Positions 8,728-18,334 are shown, numbered from the stretch's first letter. The stretch: 64,000 nt of DNA from Staphylococcus pseudoxylosus (GCF_003697915.1 NZ_RCVN01000002.1:62001-126000), one strand, 5' to 3'. The notes: generated by a model from the sequence alone, not told the origin. Made by a program: numbers and translations.

Positions 8728-10586
8728 TTAATTAAATCAATCATTTTCTCTTTTAAACTTTGATCTTCAAGTACTAATAATTGGTCTACAGTATTCTCAT
8801 CCAATTTAGCAATAGTATGAATAATTTTCTTCATTATGGGAATGTCTTGCTCTGTAATTGCTAAGAAAAAAACAAGCTTAGCTTTATTTTGTTTCCAGAT
8901 ATAACCTTGCATATTTTTGAAAATAATTACATGTGATTTTAATACTTTTTCTGGATCACCATGTGGCATACTCATCCCGTTACCAATATATGTAGAAGAA
9001 AATTTTTCTCTCTCTAATGCACTTTTCATGTAATCTTTGGCGACAGCATGATCGTTATCTAGAATCATTTGAGCTTGTTCAAAAACATAACTTGCAACCA
9101 CTTGCTCCTGTTTATCTGAGTAAACACTAAATTGAATTGAAGATAATTCAGTTTGATGTAATACAGGATTTTGCTTATGGTGTAACTCAGAAGCAATTTT
9201 ATTTTCGTCCTCCTCTGAAAATAAAGGAGATACTTCTATGCAAGTTAAATCATTAGGCAGTTGTTTACCTTCAATAGAATGTGTAGCAACAAGCGCATCA
9301 ATATTGCTAAAGTTATAATCATTCATATCTTCCATTTTCAATGTATCTACTATATGAATACTGTCATCTATATTTTTAATTTTCGCTTCTAATAAACTAG
9401 AAATTCCTAACCCATAATAACAAGTGATAACAATATTAAACGACTCTTTTTTACGGCGATCTATGGAAGATTGAAAATGTAACGCCAAAAATGCAATTTC
9501 ATCTTCAACTAAATTTATTTTTGCATCTTTTGCAAGATGACTAACTGTCTCATACAATGCATTAAACACAAAGGGATAATACTTTTTAATATCTTCAGTT
9601 AAAGGATTATTAATATAAACATTCTTTACTATACGTAAGTATGTTCTACTGAAATGTGCATATAAATTGTCGCGTAGTTCTTGGTCTTCTGTAAAATCTA
9701 CACCTACATTTCTCTCCATTTGATGAATCATACGATCAATATAGCTTTTAACAAAAATCTGTTCAAAGCCTAAATCGTATTTATTAAAATAATAGCTAAT
9801 AAAGAATGATAACAGTTGCGCAGTTTCATCTGAAAGTTGATAACCTAATTCCGAATTGATATCTGTAATACATTGTTGCGCGATTTTATAGGAGGATTTA
9901 TCGACTACCCACGAATAACCGTCATCGCTATTACGTTTAAATATAATAATTAAGTGTATGAGTAATTGTTTTATCCGTATTTTAGAAGGTTGTATATGAT
10001 GTGCATTTAAGTTACGTTCAATAATTTTACTAATGATATCAATGTGCGCCTTAGGTATTTCATTTAATATCACATCATCAACCGTTTTATTTTTCGAAGA
10101 TAGTTGATTTAAATGTAGAATCGCATTTCTAATATTCATTTCGTTTCCGTTTACTGTGACACCTTTTTTCTTAGTTAGATTCACAGTAATATCAAATGAA
10201 TTGCACCACGACTGAACACGCGTTAAATAATCACTAACTTCTGATTTAGATAAATGAAAGTGATGTGCTAATGACTCTAAGGTTGTGGGTTGTTGATGCA
10301 TTAAAATATGATAACCCAATTTTAGAAGTAATTCGTTTTCTTTGTTTGTAAAATCAGAAACGATTTCTTCTATATAATCTATACTATAAAGGTCTTGGTT
10401 CACCTTGAAACCTCGACCTTTAACACTGACAATTAACGCCGACAATACGTCAACATTAATATATTTAATATCGTTCCTCACTGTTCTATTAGAGACATTT
10501 AAGTAAGTGGCTATTTCATCTGCGCTTAAAAAACGATTACTGTTGTTGAGTAACAATCTAATGAGTTTGGCATGTCTTTCTAACAT
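8721..10586 (-). CDS. manR: PRD-containing transcriptional activator of a mannose PTS, ManR/BglG-like
   Basis: 621 residues in the order: winged HTH with a second HTH (residues 1-150), two PRD domains (about 165-380), a GatB-like EIIB domain, and a C-terminal EIIA domain with the histidine in GMSMPHGDPE. PRD regulators of this type are switched by PTS phosphorylation and activate the adjacent PTS operon. The start at 10586 (MLERHAKL) is where the HTH begins in the family. An in-frame ATG 63 bases upstream has no ribosome site; the chosen start also has only a weak one (GGTG), so the N-terminus is uncertain. Confidence 0.82.
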   Translation of the reverse strand: MLERHAKLIRLLLNNSNRFLSADEIATYLNVSNRTVRNDIKYINVDVLSALIVSVKGRGFKVNQDLYSIDYIEEIVSDFTNKENELLLKLGYHILMHQQPTTLESLAHHFHLSKSEVSDYLTRVQSWCNSFDITVNLTKKKGVTVNGNEMNIRNAILHLNQLSSKNKTVDDVILNEIPKAHIDIISKIIERNLNAHHIQPSKIRIKQLLIHLIIIFKRNSDDGYSWVVDKSSYKIAQQCITDINSELGYQLSDETAQLLSFFISYYFNKYDLGFEQIFVKSYIDRMIHQMERNVGVDFTEDQELRDNLYAHFSRTYLRIVKNVYINNPLTEDIKKYYPFVFNALYETVSHLAKDAKINLVEDEIAFLALHFQSSIDRRKKESFNIVITCYYGLGISSLLEAKIKNIDDSIHIVDTLKMEDMNDYNFSNIDALVATHSIEGKQLPNDLTCIEVSPLFSEEDENKIASELHHKQNPVLHQTELSSIQFSVYSDKQEQVVASYVFEQAQMILDNDHAVAKDYMKSALEREKFSSTYIGNGMSMPHGDPEKVLKSHVIIFKNMQGYIWKQNKAKLVFFLAITEQDIPIMKKIIHTIAKLDENTVDQLLVLEDQSLKEKMIDLIKE

Positions 10587-10702
10587 CACTGCACCGCGCT
10601 TTCCCGTATTTTCACACTTCCTCAAAGGTGATTTAATATTTAAATTCATTGTAGCTATTACTTATTATTTAATCAAGAAGTGGCTAATTGAAGTTAACAT
10701 AA

Positions 10703-10746
10703 TAAAAAACACCCATTCAAAAGACATTATCTGATGAATCGGTGTT
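10703..10746 (-). terminator. Terminator of the metQ/LDH-like operon
   Basis: On the minus strand AACACCGATTCA pairs with TGAATGGGTGTT with one mismatch, followed by TTTTTATT. It lies directly after the stop of the LDH-like gene. Confidence 0.8.
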
Positions 10747-10756
10747 TACATTTATT

Positions 10757-11689
10757 TTATTTTTCTGATGTATGGATTGTTTCTCTAATATATTCGTAAG
10801 CTTCTTTAAGTTGTTGCATTTCTTGATCATCTAACGTAATTGCAAATCTTTGAACAATACCAGAGCGATCAACTAACGTAGGTAAACTAAATGCGCCATC
10901 TGTTAAGTCATATTCTTTGCTGATTGAAGTCAATGGCATCATAGTACGTTGATTCAATGCAATAGTTTGTATCAATGATGTTGTAACTTTAGAAATCGCA
11001 GCATTAGTCCAACCTTTTTGATAAAAGACATCCATAGATACTTCATTAACGATAGATGTTATATGTGCTTTATCAATTTCTGGGCTATTACTTAGCGCTT
11101 CATATTCTGTAAGCGACATACCATGAATACGCACTTTACTCCACACAGGTATTGCATGTTGTCCATGCTCTCCAATAACAAATGCCTCAACATTTTTGGG
11201 GTCGATTTGATAATGATGAGCGATAATCGTCTTGAACCTTGAAGTTTCTAAAGACGTTCCCGTTCCAATGATTTTATGAGTTGGATAGTTTACTTGATTA
11301 GCAAAATATACGATCGAATCTACAGGATTAGAAATCACAATAATGATTGCCTCTTGTGTTACCTCAGCAACTTGACTCATAACATTTTTTATAATGTCAT
11401 GATTGCCTTGTGCTAATAAAGTACGATCACCATCATTTTTATCTGTTGGTACACTCGCAGCAACCACAATAAAATCAGCATCTGCTAAATCTTGATAATC
11501 TCCAGCTTTAATCTTGATATGCGCAGTATTAAATAATCCTTGTGAATGATTATGATCAAGCGCTTCTCCACTTGAAATTTCATCTTTATCATCAACCAAC
11601 ATAATCTCTGAAAATAAATTCAAATATTGTACATCTGTTAAAACTTGACTACCTACTCTTCCTAAACCAACAATGCCTAGTTTAGACAT
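10757..11689 (-). CDS. L-lactate/malate dehydrogenase family protein, probable L-2-hydroxyacid dehydrogenase
   Basis: 310-residue NAD-dependent dehydrogenase of the LDH/MDH superfamily. Visible: the Rossmann glycine motif GLGRVG at residues 8-13, the coenzyme acidic residue in LVDD, the VISNPVD strand, a substrate arginine in LETSRFK, and the catalytic histidine in GEHGQHAIPVW. The substrate loop (VPTDKNDGDRTLL) has neither the usual lactate nor the usual malate signature, closer to 2-hydroxyisocaproate-type enzymes. It lies 43 bases after a methionine-binding lipoprotein gene, with no terminator between and RBS AAGGGGTG, so it falls under the same SAM riboswitch. A substrate related to methionine (4-methylthio-2-oxobutyrate or its hydroxy form) is my inference. 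Confidence 0.8.
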   Translation of the reverse strand: MSKLGIVGLGRVGSQVLTDVQYLNLFSEIMLVDDKDEISSGEALDHNHSQGLFNTAHIKIKAGDYQDLADADFIVVAASVPTDKNDGDRTLLAQGNHDIIKNVMSQVAEVTQEAIIIVISNPVDSIVYFANQVNYPTHKIIGTGTSLETSRFKTIIAHHYQIDPKNVEAFVIGEHGQHAIPVWSKVRIHGMSLTEYEALSNSPEIDKAHITSIVNEVSMDVFYQKGWTNAAISKVTTSLIQTIALNQRTMMPLTSISKEYDLTDGAFSLPTLVDRSGIVQRFAITLDDQEMQQLKEAYEYIRETIHTSEK

Positions 11690-11732
11690 ACACTACACCC
11701 CTTTTTCCTTACTAATATCTGTTCATAATAAC

Positions 11733-12551
11733 TTATTTTTCATACGGAATTACATCTTTACCGTATTCTTTTTTAATGAATTCTTTCATGTCTTTAGATT
11801 GTAGCACTTTTATAAGTGCTTGATATTTTTCGTCATCTTTATGTCCTTTTTTCACAGCAACGATATTCGCAAACGGTGATGACTCAGTTTCACTAATAAT
11901 AGCATCTTTATGTGGCGTTAACCCATTATCTAACGCATAGTTTGAATTCATAATAACTGCAGCACCTTCCTTACTTTCATATGTCTTAGGTAAGAATTCT
12001 GCCCCTTGTTTATTATTAAACTTCAAATCTTTTTTATTTTCTACAATGTCTTCAAATTTTGCGTCTTCTATACTAACACCTTTTTTAATCTTTATTAATC
12101 CTTCATCTACAAAGAATGATAAGAATCTACCCTCTTCAGCTGGATTGTTAGAAACATATATTGTTGAACCTTTAGGAATATCTTTAATATCTTTATATTT
12201 TTTACTATAAACACCCATTGGCGTAGTAAATACTTTTCCAACTTCTTCTATATCATAATTGTGATCTTTCTTTTCTGCTTTTAAGTAAGGCGTATGCTGG
12301 AAGAAATTGGCATCTACATCACCTTTATCTAATAGTTTATTAGGTACTTTATAATCATTAACTGTTTTAACTTCTAAATCATATCCTTGTTTTTTCATTT
12401 CTTCTTTTGCATGTTTCAACACTTCACCGTGTGGTGCTGGCGAAGCTGCAATTGTTATTTTTTTGTCCCCATCTTTACCATTTGAATTGCCACATGCTGC
12501 AAGAACAATGGTTAATATTAATAATGAACATAAAACAATTAATTTCCTCAT
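11733..12551 (-). CDS. metQ: Methionine ABC transporter substrate-binding lipoprotein, MetQ/NlpA family
   Basis: 272-residue lipoprotein. The signal peptide ends in the lipobox VLAACGN (Cys20), then the NlpA-family body (PHGEVLKHAKEE, then the TPYLKAEK ligand region). It binds D/L-methionine or a related compound outside the membrane. Unlike most metQ genes it has no metN or metP ATPase/permease genes beside it; it must share a transporter encoded elsewhere. Transcription runs from the promoter at 12773-12801 through a SAM-I riboswitch. Confidence 0.88.
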   Translation of the reverse strand: MRKLIVLCSLLILTIVLAACGNSNGKDGDKKITIAASPAPHGEVLKHAKEEMKKQGYDLEVKTVNDYKVPNKLLDKGDVDANFFQHTPYLKAEKKDHNYDIEEVGKVFTTPMGVYSKKYKDIKDIPKGSTIYVSNNPAEEGRFLSFFVDEGLIKIKKGVSIEDAKFEDIVENKKDLKFNNKQGAEFLPKTYESKEGAAVIMNSNYALDNGLTPHKDAIISETESSPFANIVAVKKGHKDDEKYQALIKVLQSKDMKEFIKKEYGKDVIPYEK

Positions 12552-12589
12552 AATCTATTTCACTCCTCATGAATTTTTAAGTTTCAAAA

Positions 12590-12747
12590 TAAATAAAAAA
12601 TACTTTCTCTTAATTTTATAAGAGAAAGTATAAACCTTCTCTCATCTCTAAAAGTTTGATAACTTTTTGTGAATTAGCACCATTTCGTATAACGACGGTT
12701 GCTGGGTTTCATAGGGCACGTCCCTCCACCTCTCTTGATAAGAGTAA
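12590..12747 (-). promoter_or_regulatory. SAM-I riboswitch (S-box) with terminator
   Basis: Read on the minus strand, the leader has the conserved S-box core: CTTATCAAGAGAGGTGGAGG, then GGGACGTGCCC, then ATGAAACCCAGCAACC, then GGTGCTAATTC. The P1 strands CTCTTATC (12737-12744) and GATGAGAG (12639-12646) pair with one G-U. Downstream, TACTTTCTCTTA (12601-12612 as read on plus) and TAAGAGAAAGTA (12619-12630) form a terminator stem followed by TTTTTTATTT. The P1 3' strand region can pair with part of the terminator, giving the standard OFF-with-SAM switch. It controls metQ and the LDH-like gene. Confidence 0.93.
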
Positions 12748-12772
12748 ATCAGTATGTAGTTACAATGTTTTT

Positions 12773-12801
12773 ATCCTAGCATTATACTCATGTTTAGTCA
12801 A
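12773..12801 (-). promoter_or_regulatory. Promoter of the SAM-riboswitch operon
   Basis: On the minus strand TTGACT (12796-12801), a 17-base spacer and TAGGAT (12773-12778), about 25 bases before the S-box core. A TATAAT within the spacer sits only 9 bases after TTGACT and is not usable with it. Confidence 0.55.
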
Positions 12802-12886
12802 CGAGTTTTAAGAAAATTCTAAATAATACGTCTACTAACTAACTTCTGTTCCATGTGAAACAACAACCCATTAAAGCGATATAACT

Positions 12887-13642
12887 TTATAGAAGGACAA
12901 CTGCTACATATGCAATAAAGTTATTTAATGCATGCAGTGCTATAGCAGTAGCTAAACTTCGTTGTGTTTTTAAATAGACATATACGATACCTATAGCGAT
13001 AACAAGATACATAACAATTTCTAATGGTGATTGTGCTGCTATTACGTGTAAAGATGCAAAAACAATTACAGATATGACTGACATCACTATAAAATTCAAT
13101 TTCTTTCCTAATTCACCAATTACCAAGTGTCGGAAGAGAAACTCTTCAGTAACCGGCGCAATAATTACAATAGAAAAGAACGCAAGTACCGTTGAGAATG
13201 GTGTACTAAACATTTGTTGAATCAATAAATCGTTTTGTGTTTCTTCAAACTTCCATTGTTCAGGTGCAAAAGCATCAACTAATACAGGAAAAATTAATTT
13301 AAATATAAACATAACAATAAATGTAACAATGATGAGTTTCCAGTATTTCTTAATATTACTGATGCCACTTTTCCACTCAATTTTATAACTATTTTTATGT
13401 AACAACATCCATATAATCATGATAAATATAAAAACACCAATCTCCATTAACAAATCAGCGGCGCTCGACCCATCAAATTTATCATTAATGTAACTATCAC
13501 CAAAACTTATATTAACTGCCCACGTTATACTCAAAATTATAAGTGACAAGAAAAAATTACTAGCTAAATAAATGATTGGCAGAAAAAAATCTTTACCGTT
13601 AATATCCTTCCATCGATATTTCTTTTCGTTTTTAACCGACAT
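12887..13642 (-). CDS. CPBP family intramembrane glutamic endopeptidase (Abi/Rce1-like)
   Basis: 251-residue multi-span membrane protein with about 7 hydrophobic segments. The CPBP motifs are intact: EEFLFR near residue 167-172, the histidine in ASLHVI near 199, and HALNNF near 239. The family is homologous to Rce1 prenyl-protein proteases; bacterial members act in bacteriocin immunity, protein secretion or are unknown. Stands alone, so the substrate cannot be guessed. RBS AGGAGGG. Confidence 0.85.
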   Translation of the reverse strand: MSVKNEKKYRWKDINGKDFFLPIIYLASNFFLSLIILSITWAVNISFGDSYINDKFDGSSAADLLMEIGVFIFIMIIWMLLHKNSYKIEWKSGISNIKKYWKLIIVTFIVMFIFKLIFPVLVDAFAPEQWKFEETQNDLLIQQMFSTPFSTVLAFFSIVIIAPVTEEFLFRHLVIGELGKKLNFIVMSVISVIVFASLHVIAAQSPLEIVMYLVIAIGIVYVYLKTQRSLATAIALHALNNFIAYVAVVLL

Positions 13643-13843
13643 TATAGTCCCTCCTAAAGTTTTATATATAACACACTTTTACATTGTACAATTTCCATTT
13701 TCTTCAAACATTTTACAATAATATAAATAGATAGTATAGATAGACATGTAAACTAATTTATTTAAATTTCAATGCGTAAAAGGAAATGAAAAGTGGTATA
13801 TAGAGATTAAATATACTATACATAGTTTAAGGAGTTGTTGTCG

Positions 13844-14761
13844 ATGCGTATATTGGTACTAGGTGCTGGCGGAATTGGTGGATATTTTGGTGGTCGCTTA
13901 GCTGAGGCTGGCAAACATGTCACATTTTTAGTACGGCCCAAACGCAAATCATATCTAGAACGAAATGGCTTAGCCATTCATAGTGAAAAAGGAGATTATC
14001 ATTTTAATCCACAACTCATCACAAAAGATGATCGTGTCGAACCTTTTGATATCGTGCTCTTATCTTCAAAGTCTTATCACTTAGATCATGCTATTGAAGA
14101 TTTAAAACCATTTATAGATCATAACACCTTAATTATTCCACTACTTAATGGCGTTGCACATGTCCCTAAATTACAAAACGCTTTTGGAAAAAATAAAATC
14201 ATGGGTGGTTACTGCATTATTGAAACAACACTTGATAGTACTGGCGAAATTGTTCAAACCAGTCAATTTGATAAACTCTTTTTCGGGGAGTTAGATGGTA
14301 CTGAAAGCAACCGTGCTAAATATGTTGAACAAGCATTTTCAGGAACAAAAGCTGAATTTATTCTAAACACAAATGTCGAACAAGGCATGTGGCATAAATA
14401 TTTAATGATCACTGTATTATCGGGCGTAACAACACTTATGCACGCGCCTATTGGACCTATTCGTGATAGTGAAGGTGGTATAGAATTTATTAAATCCTTG
14501 TATAATGAGGCTGCTAGTATTATGCGTAAACACAACGCACCTATCTCTGATCAAATTGTTTCTAAATACATGCAAGCACTAAATCAATTATCTTATCATT
14601 TCAAAACTTCCATGCAACGAGATATGGAAAAGGGTCTAAATATCGAAACCGATCATTTGCAAGGTTATTTATTAGAATTAGCGGCACACTACAATTTAGA
14701 AGCACCACTGCTTACTTGTGTTTATCAAAACCATAGCGTATATAAAGAAATGATACAGTAA
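13844..14761 (+). CDS. 2-dehydropantoate 2-reductase family protein (PanE/ApbA-like)
   Basis: 305-residue ketopantoate reductase family protein that reduces 2-dehydropantoate to pantoate with NADPH. Visible: GAGGIGGYFGG Rossmann loop at residues 7-17, LLSSKSYHLD, PLLNGV, the KYLMITVLSG active-site lysine helix, and the C-terminal domain. The ATG at 13844 is preferred because AAGGAG ends 9 bases before it; two TTG codons upstream lie too close. No panB or panC is adjacent, so it may be a paralog working on another 2-keto acid. Confidence 0.82.
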   Translation: MRILVLGAGGIGGYFGGRLAEAGKHVTFLVRPKRKSYLERNGLAIHSEKGDYHFNPQLITKDDRVEPFDIVLLSSKSYHLDHAIEDLKPFIDHNTLIIPLLNGVAHVPKLQNAFGKNKIMGGYCIIETTLDSTGEIVQTSQFDKLFFGELDGTESNRAKYVEQAFSGTKAEFILNTNVEQGMWHKYLMITVLSGVTTLMHAPIGPIRDSEGGIEFIKSLYNEAASIMRKHNAPISDQIVSKYMQALNQLSYHFKTSMQRDMEKGLNIETDHLQGYLLELAAHYNLEAPLLTCVYQNHSVYKEMIQ

Positions 14762-14773
14762 GTAACTACACAT

Positions 14774-14828
14774 ATAGGAGTGTGACAGAAGCGAGTTTTT
14801 AACTTTCTGTGCACTTCCTATATTTTTG
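14774..14828 (+). terminator. Terminator after the PanE-like gene
   Basis: ATAGGAGTGTGACAGAA pairs with TTCTGTGCACTTCCTAT with two mismatches, followed by a run of five T. Confidence 0.8.
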
Positions 14829-14909
14829 CTTATCTTTAATATCAACATTTTGTATGCTTTTTATTTAAATTATTTGAATAACTAATTAAGAAAAGCGGAG
14901 GCATTCGTC

Positions 14910-15728
14910 ATGCAATCTAATCAACCACAACACCCATTTGATTTAGCAACTCAACTCACACAACAGAAACCAGGCATGTATTCAGGACAAACTTCTAGCG
15001 CCTATGCGAATATGGTCGGACCATTCGGTGGTGTTATCGCATCCACATTATTACGTGCAGTTTTAGAACATGATGATATTCTAGGAGAACCCATCTCCCT
15101 AACAATAAACTATGCTGCTCCTATACATGAAGGTAATTTTAGTATCATTGCCTATCCATCAAGAACGAATCGGTCAACACAGCACTGGTATATAGAACTA
15201 AAACAAAATGATAACATCGTTATTACTGGAACAGCAGTTACTGCTAAGCGACGAGATACATGGTCGTCAACAGAACTAGCCTTTCCTGATGTCCCACCTG
15301 CAGACGAAGTAACACGTACACCATTAGAAAGCGCACCACCATGGGCGCAAAACTATGACATCAGAATGATTAAAGGTGCGCCACTAGCAATGAATCCTAC
15401 TCAACAACCAGATTCCGTAACGTTACAATGGATAAAAGACAGCCCTGATAGAGATTTAGATTTCTTATCTCTCGCATCTATATGTGATGCATTCTTCCCA
15501 CGCATCTATGTACGTCGTAAAGCGTTCGTTCCCATTGGTACAGTATCACTCACTATATATTTCCATGCTAATGCTGAGACTTTAAAGCACAATGGGAGCC
15601 AACTGCTACTTGGACATGCCCGTGCCCTTAAATTTTTTAATGGCTTCTTCGATCAAACTGGAGAAATATGGAGTCATAATGGCAATTTACTTGCAACGAC
15701 AAGTCAGTTTGTATATTACAAAGAATAA
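14910..15728 (+). CDS. Acyl-CoA thioesterase-like protein (double hotdog, TesB-type)
   Basis: 272 residues with the layout of a two-hotdog thioesterase: an N-terminal half with the PFGGVIAS helix that follows GMYSGQTS..YANM, and a C-terminal half starting near residue 185 (SLASICDAFFPR) ending in the LLATTSQFVY strand typical of TesB-type enzymes. It would hydrolyse acyl-CoA esters in the cytoplasm. Start supported by GCGGAGG 9 bases upstream. Single gene; substrate unknown. Confidence 0.78.
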   Translation: MQSNQPQHPFDLATQLTQQKPGMYSGQTSSAYANMVGPFGGVIASTLLRAVLEHDDILGEPISLTINYAAPIHEGNFSIIAYPSRTNRSTQHWYIELKQNDNIVITGTAVTAKRRDTWSSTELAFPDVPPADEVTRTPLESAPPWAQNYDIRMIKGAPLAMNPTQQPDSVTLQWIKDSPDRDLDFLSLASICDAFFPRIYVRRKAFVPIGTVSLTIYFHANAETLKHNGSQLLLGHARALKFFNGFFDQTGEIWSHNGNLLATTSQFVYYKE

Positions 15729-15789
15729 ATTCTACGCTTATCTCCTATAACTATAATTTATACTTTAAAAAATAAAGAGGTGTTTAAAG

Positions 15790-16296
15790 TTGAAACAACC
15801 AAAAGAAATTACAATTAACACATTAAATTTTGATGATGATGGGCAAATACCTAATAACCCAAATTTACCTGTTTTAGTTTATCAAAACGTATTTTCAAAA
15901 ACTGATGATTTAAGACATATATTATCCACAAATCAATGGGGTAACACTTGGGAAGCTGGTGTTTTCTCTTATCATCATTATCACAGTAATTCACACGAAG
16001 TCTTATTGGTAATCAATGGAACCGCCCAATTAATACTAGGAGGCAGAAATGGTACTCCTATTAGTATAACTGAAGGTGATGTTTTAATATTACCAGCTGG
16101 TACTGGTCATAAACTGATAAGTCAAACTAATGACTTTACAGTTATGGGCGCCTATCCCAATAGTCAGTCATATGATATTTGTGTCGGTAAAGCAAGCGAG
16201 CGTCCTCAAAATTTATATATTATTGAAAATGTATCTATACCTGATACAGACCCAATATTTGGTAGTCATGGGCCATTGAAGCAACATTGGAACTAA
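15790..16296 (+). CDS. Cupin domain protein, YjlB-like
   Basis: 168 residues with one cupin fold: first motif HHYHSNSHEVLLVINGTAQL (His/His/Glu metal ligands, residues about 58-80) and second motif GDVLILPAGTGHKL (ligand His, about 97-111). It resembles B. subtilis YjlB, function unknown. TTG start at 15790 with AAGAGGTG 8 bases upstream; no ATG lies at a better place. About 60 bases after the thioesterase gene with no terminator between, so possibly co-transcribed. Confidence 0.75.
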   Translation: MKQPKEITINTLNFDDDGQIPNNPNLPVLVYQNVFSKTDDLRHILSTNQWGNTWEAGVFSYHHYHSNSHEVLLVINGTAQLILGGRNGTPISITEGDVLILPAGTGHKLISQTNDFTVMGAYPNSQSYDICVGKASERPQNLYIIENVSIPDTDPIFGSHGPLKQHWN

Positions 16297-16354
16297 CTTC
16301 AAGTCCTTTCTTTGTTTCATTAATATTAAATCTCAAACTTAATCAGAGGTATGA

Positions 16355-16710
16355 ATGTTGGTAAATAAAGATGAAGTAGTTAATTATGTTACTCAAAATT
16401 ACGACGTTAAACCGGATTATCTATGGCAAAATTTCCCTCATTTTGTCACTTTAAGACATAATCATAATAAAAATGGTTCGGACTCATTATGAATATGACA
16501 GAAGATAAATTAGGGCTTAAAAGTTGTGACGAAGTTGATGTTTTGAATGTAAAAGTTGATAAAGCTTTTATTGGACCATTAACGAAAAAAGGTGTTTATA
16601 AGGCGTATGATATGAATAAAACCACTTGGATTACTATTAACTTGAGAGAAATAAATAACCTCCATCATATCACTGATTTAATTGATGAAAGTTTTGAACT
16701 AACAGTTTAA
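16355..16710 (+). pseudogene. MmcQ/YjbR family protein, interrupted by a one-base frameshift
   Basis: Two overlapping frames together make one MmcQ/YjbR protein of about 118 residues. Frame one (16355-16492) starts MLVNKDEVVNYVTQNYDV and ends after HNKNGSDSL. Frame two resumes with WFGLIMNMTEDKLGL at about 16474. Reading one extra A in the A5 run at 16469-16473 restores HNKKWFGLIMNMTEDKLG and the rest (DEVDVLNVKVDK..DESFELTV), which is the expected family sequence. AGAGG precedes the start. Either a real disruption, a slippage site, or a sequencing error. The second half alone could start at ATG 16489 but has no ribosome site. Confidence 0.8.
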
Positions 16711-16830
16711 AGTATGACCTATAACCTTATCAATAACATATAAAATCGACCTGTAGAACTAACTTTATATTCTTATAATGAATTAGCTAACTTATATTGT
16801 TTACCAATCATCTACTTCCAACAGAATAGT

Positions 16831-16876
16831 TAAGAGGCTGAGACAATTTATCAATAAACCGCCTCAGCCTCAATCA
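16831..16876. repeat. Hairpin of the GGCTGAGACA intergenic family
   Basis: GAGGCTGAGAC (from 16834) pairs with GCCTCAGCCTC around a loop of about 17 bases. It lies between the convergent MmcQ-like and UlaA-like genes, and probably ends transcripts from one or both sides. No strong U-run. Confidence 0.6.
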
Positions 16877-16978
16877 TGATATTGCATAACCAACAGGTAA
16901 GATAAAATCTTTTTAAATAAATTAGATTTTTGTTCCACTCACCCTAAAATATATACTATTTCATTATAATTTTTACTA

Positions 16979-18334
16979 CTATTCTTTTGCTTCTTTTTCA
17001 TTTGTACGTTTTTGTAAAATGATCGCTGCAGCTGCAACTACTAAAATTAAAATTATGATGCCGATGAGTCCAAGGAATTTCGCGATATTACCAAATACAA
17101 TACCTACAACTAAGAAATCTGTATCTGAGAATGTCGTCGCTGCGCCCCCTAAATCTCCTAAGAAAGGTAAAAACAGTAATGGCAAGAACGTAATCAATAA
17201 TCCATTTAAAGCAGATCCTGCAACTGCACCTTTAATACCACCTCTTGCATTACCAAAGACGCCCGCAGTTGCACCTAAGAAGAAGTGTGCAACCACACCT
17301 GGAAGTATCACGACACCACCAAATAAGAACAAGATAAACATGCCAATGACGCCCACGATAAAGCTTACAAAGAATCCTATTAACACAGCGTTTTGTGCAT
17401 AAGGGAAGACAATCGGACAGTCTAAAGCTGGCTTTGTATTCGGTACCAATTTCTCTGAAATACCTTTAAATGCCGGTACTATTTCAGCTAAAATTAAGCG
17501 CACGCCTGTTAGTATAATAAATACCCCTGCTGCAAATGTCACACCTTGTATGAGTGAAAATACAATAAAGTTTTGCCCATTGCTAATCTCACTATGTACA
17601 TAAGTCGGTCCTGCAAATAATGCTGCAACAAAATACAATAATGTCATTGTTAAAGAAATACTAATCGTACTTTCTCTCAAAAAGCTTAAACCTTTTGGAA
17701 AATTAATTTCTTCTGTAGATTTTGATTTACCTTTAAATAGTTTCCCAACTTCTCCGGCTGCCCAGTAACTAACCGTGCCGAAATGACCTAGAGCGACTTG
17801 GTTATTACCAGTGATTTTTTTCATTGTAGGATGTGCCAATGCCGGTAATATCGCCATTATCAATCCCAAAATAATAGATCCAACGATTACCGTCAAAGTA
17901 CCTGTAATATTGCCGACAGATAATAATATTGCTAAAAATGCTGCCATATAAAAAGTATGATGACCAGTTAAAAAGATATATTTTAAGTTAGTAATACGTG
18001 CAATAATAATATTTACAATCATGCCAAATACCATTATTAGTGCTGCTGTTGTACCATATTGCTCTAATGCAATTGATATAATGGCTTCGTTATTTGGTAC
18101 TACACCTTGTACACCAAATGCATGTTGAAATATTTTTCCAAATGGTTCAAGTGATTGTGTTACTACATTTGCACCTGCGCTTAACACTAAAAATCCTAGA
18201 ATTGTTTTGATTGTTCCAGATGTAATATCTGTTGCCGATTTCTTCTGCATAATCAACCCGATCAATGCAATTAGTGCAACTAATATCGCTGGTTGACTCA
18301 ATACATCAACAATAAAATCAAGTATTGGTTTCAT
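16979..18334 (-). CDS. ulaA: PTS ascorbate-type transporter subunit EIIC (SgaT/UlaA family)
   Basis: 451-residue membrane protein with about 11 spans and the SgaT/UlaA pattern (GANVVTQSLEPFGKI, FLTGHHTFYMAAFLA, NARGGIKGAVAGS). It moves and phosphorylates L-ascorbate or a related acid sugar with the EIIA and EIIB encoded just upstream. No ulaD-G-type catabolic genes follow, so the intracellular pathway must be elsewhere and the substrate stays open. RBS AAGGGGG. Confidence 0.88.
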   Translation of the reverse strand: MKPILDFIVDVLSQPAILVALIALIGLIMQKKSATDITSGTIKTILGFLVLSAGANVVTQSLEPFGKIFQHAFGVQGVVPNNEAIISIALEQYGTTAALIMVFGMIVNIIIARITNLKYIFLTGHHTFYMAAFLAILLSVGNITGTLTVIVGSIILGLIMAILPALAHPTMKKITGNNQVALGHFGTVSYWAAGEVGKLFKGKSKSTEEINFPKGLSFLRESTISISLTMTLLYFVAALFAGPTYVHSEISNGQNFIVFSLIQGVTFAAGVFIILTGVRLILAEIVPAFKGISEKLVPNTKPALDCPIVFPYAQNAVLIGFFVSFIVGVIGMFILFLFGGVVILPGVVAHFFLGATAGVFGNARGGIKGAVAGSALNGLLITFLPLLFLPFLGDLGGAATTFSDTDFLVVGIVFGNIAKFLGLIGIIILILVVAAAAIILQKRTNEKEAKE

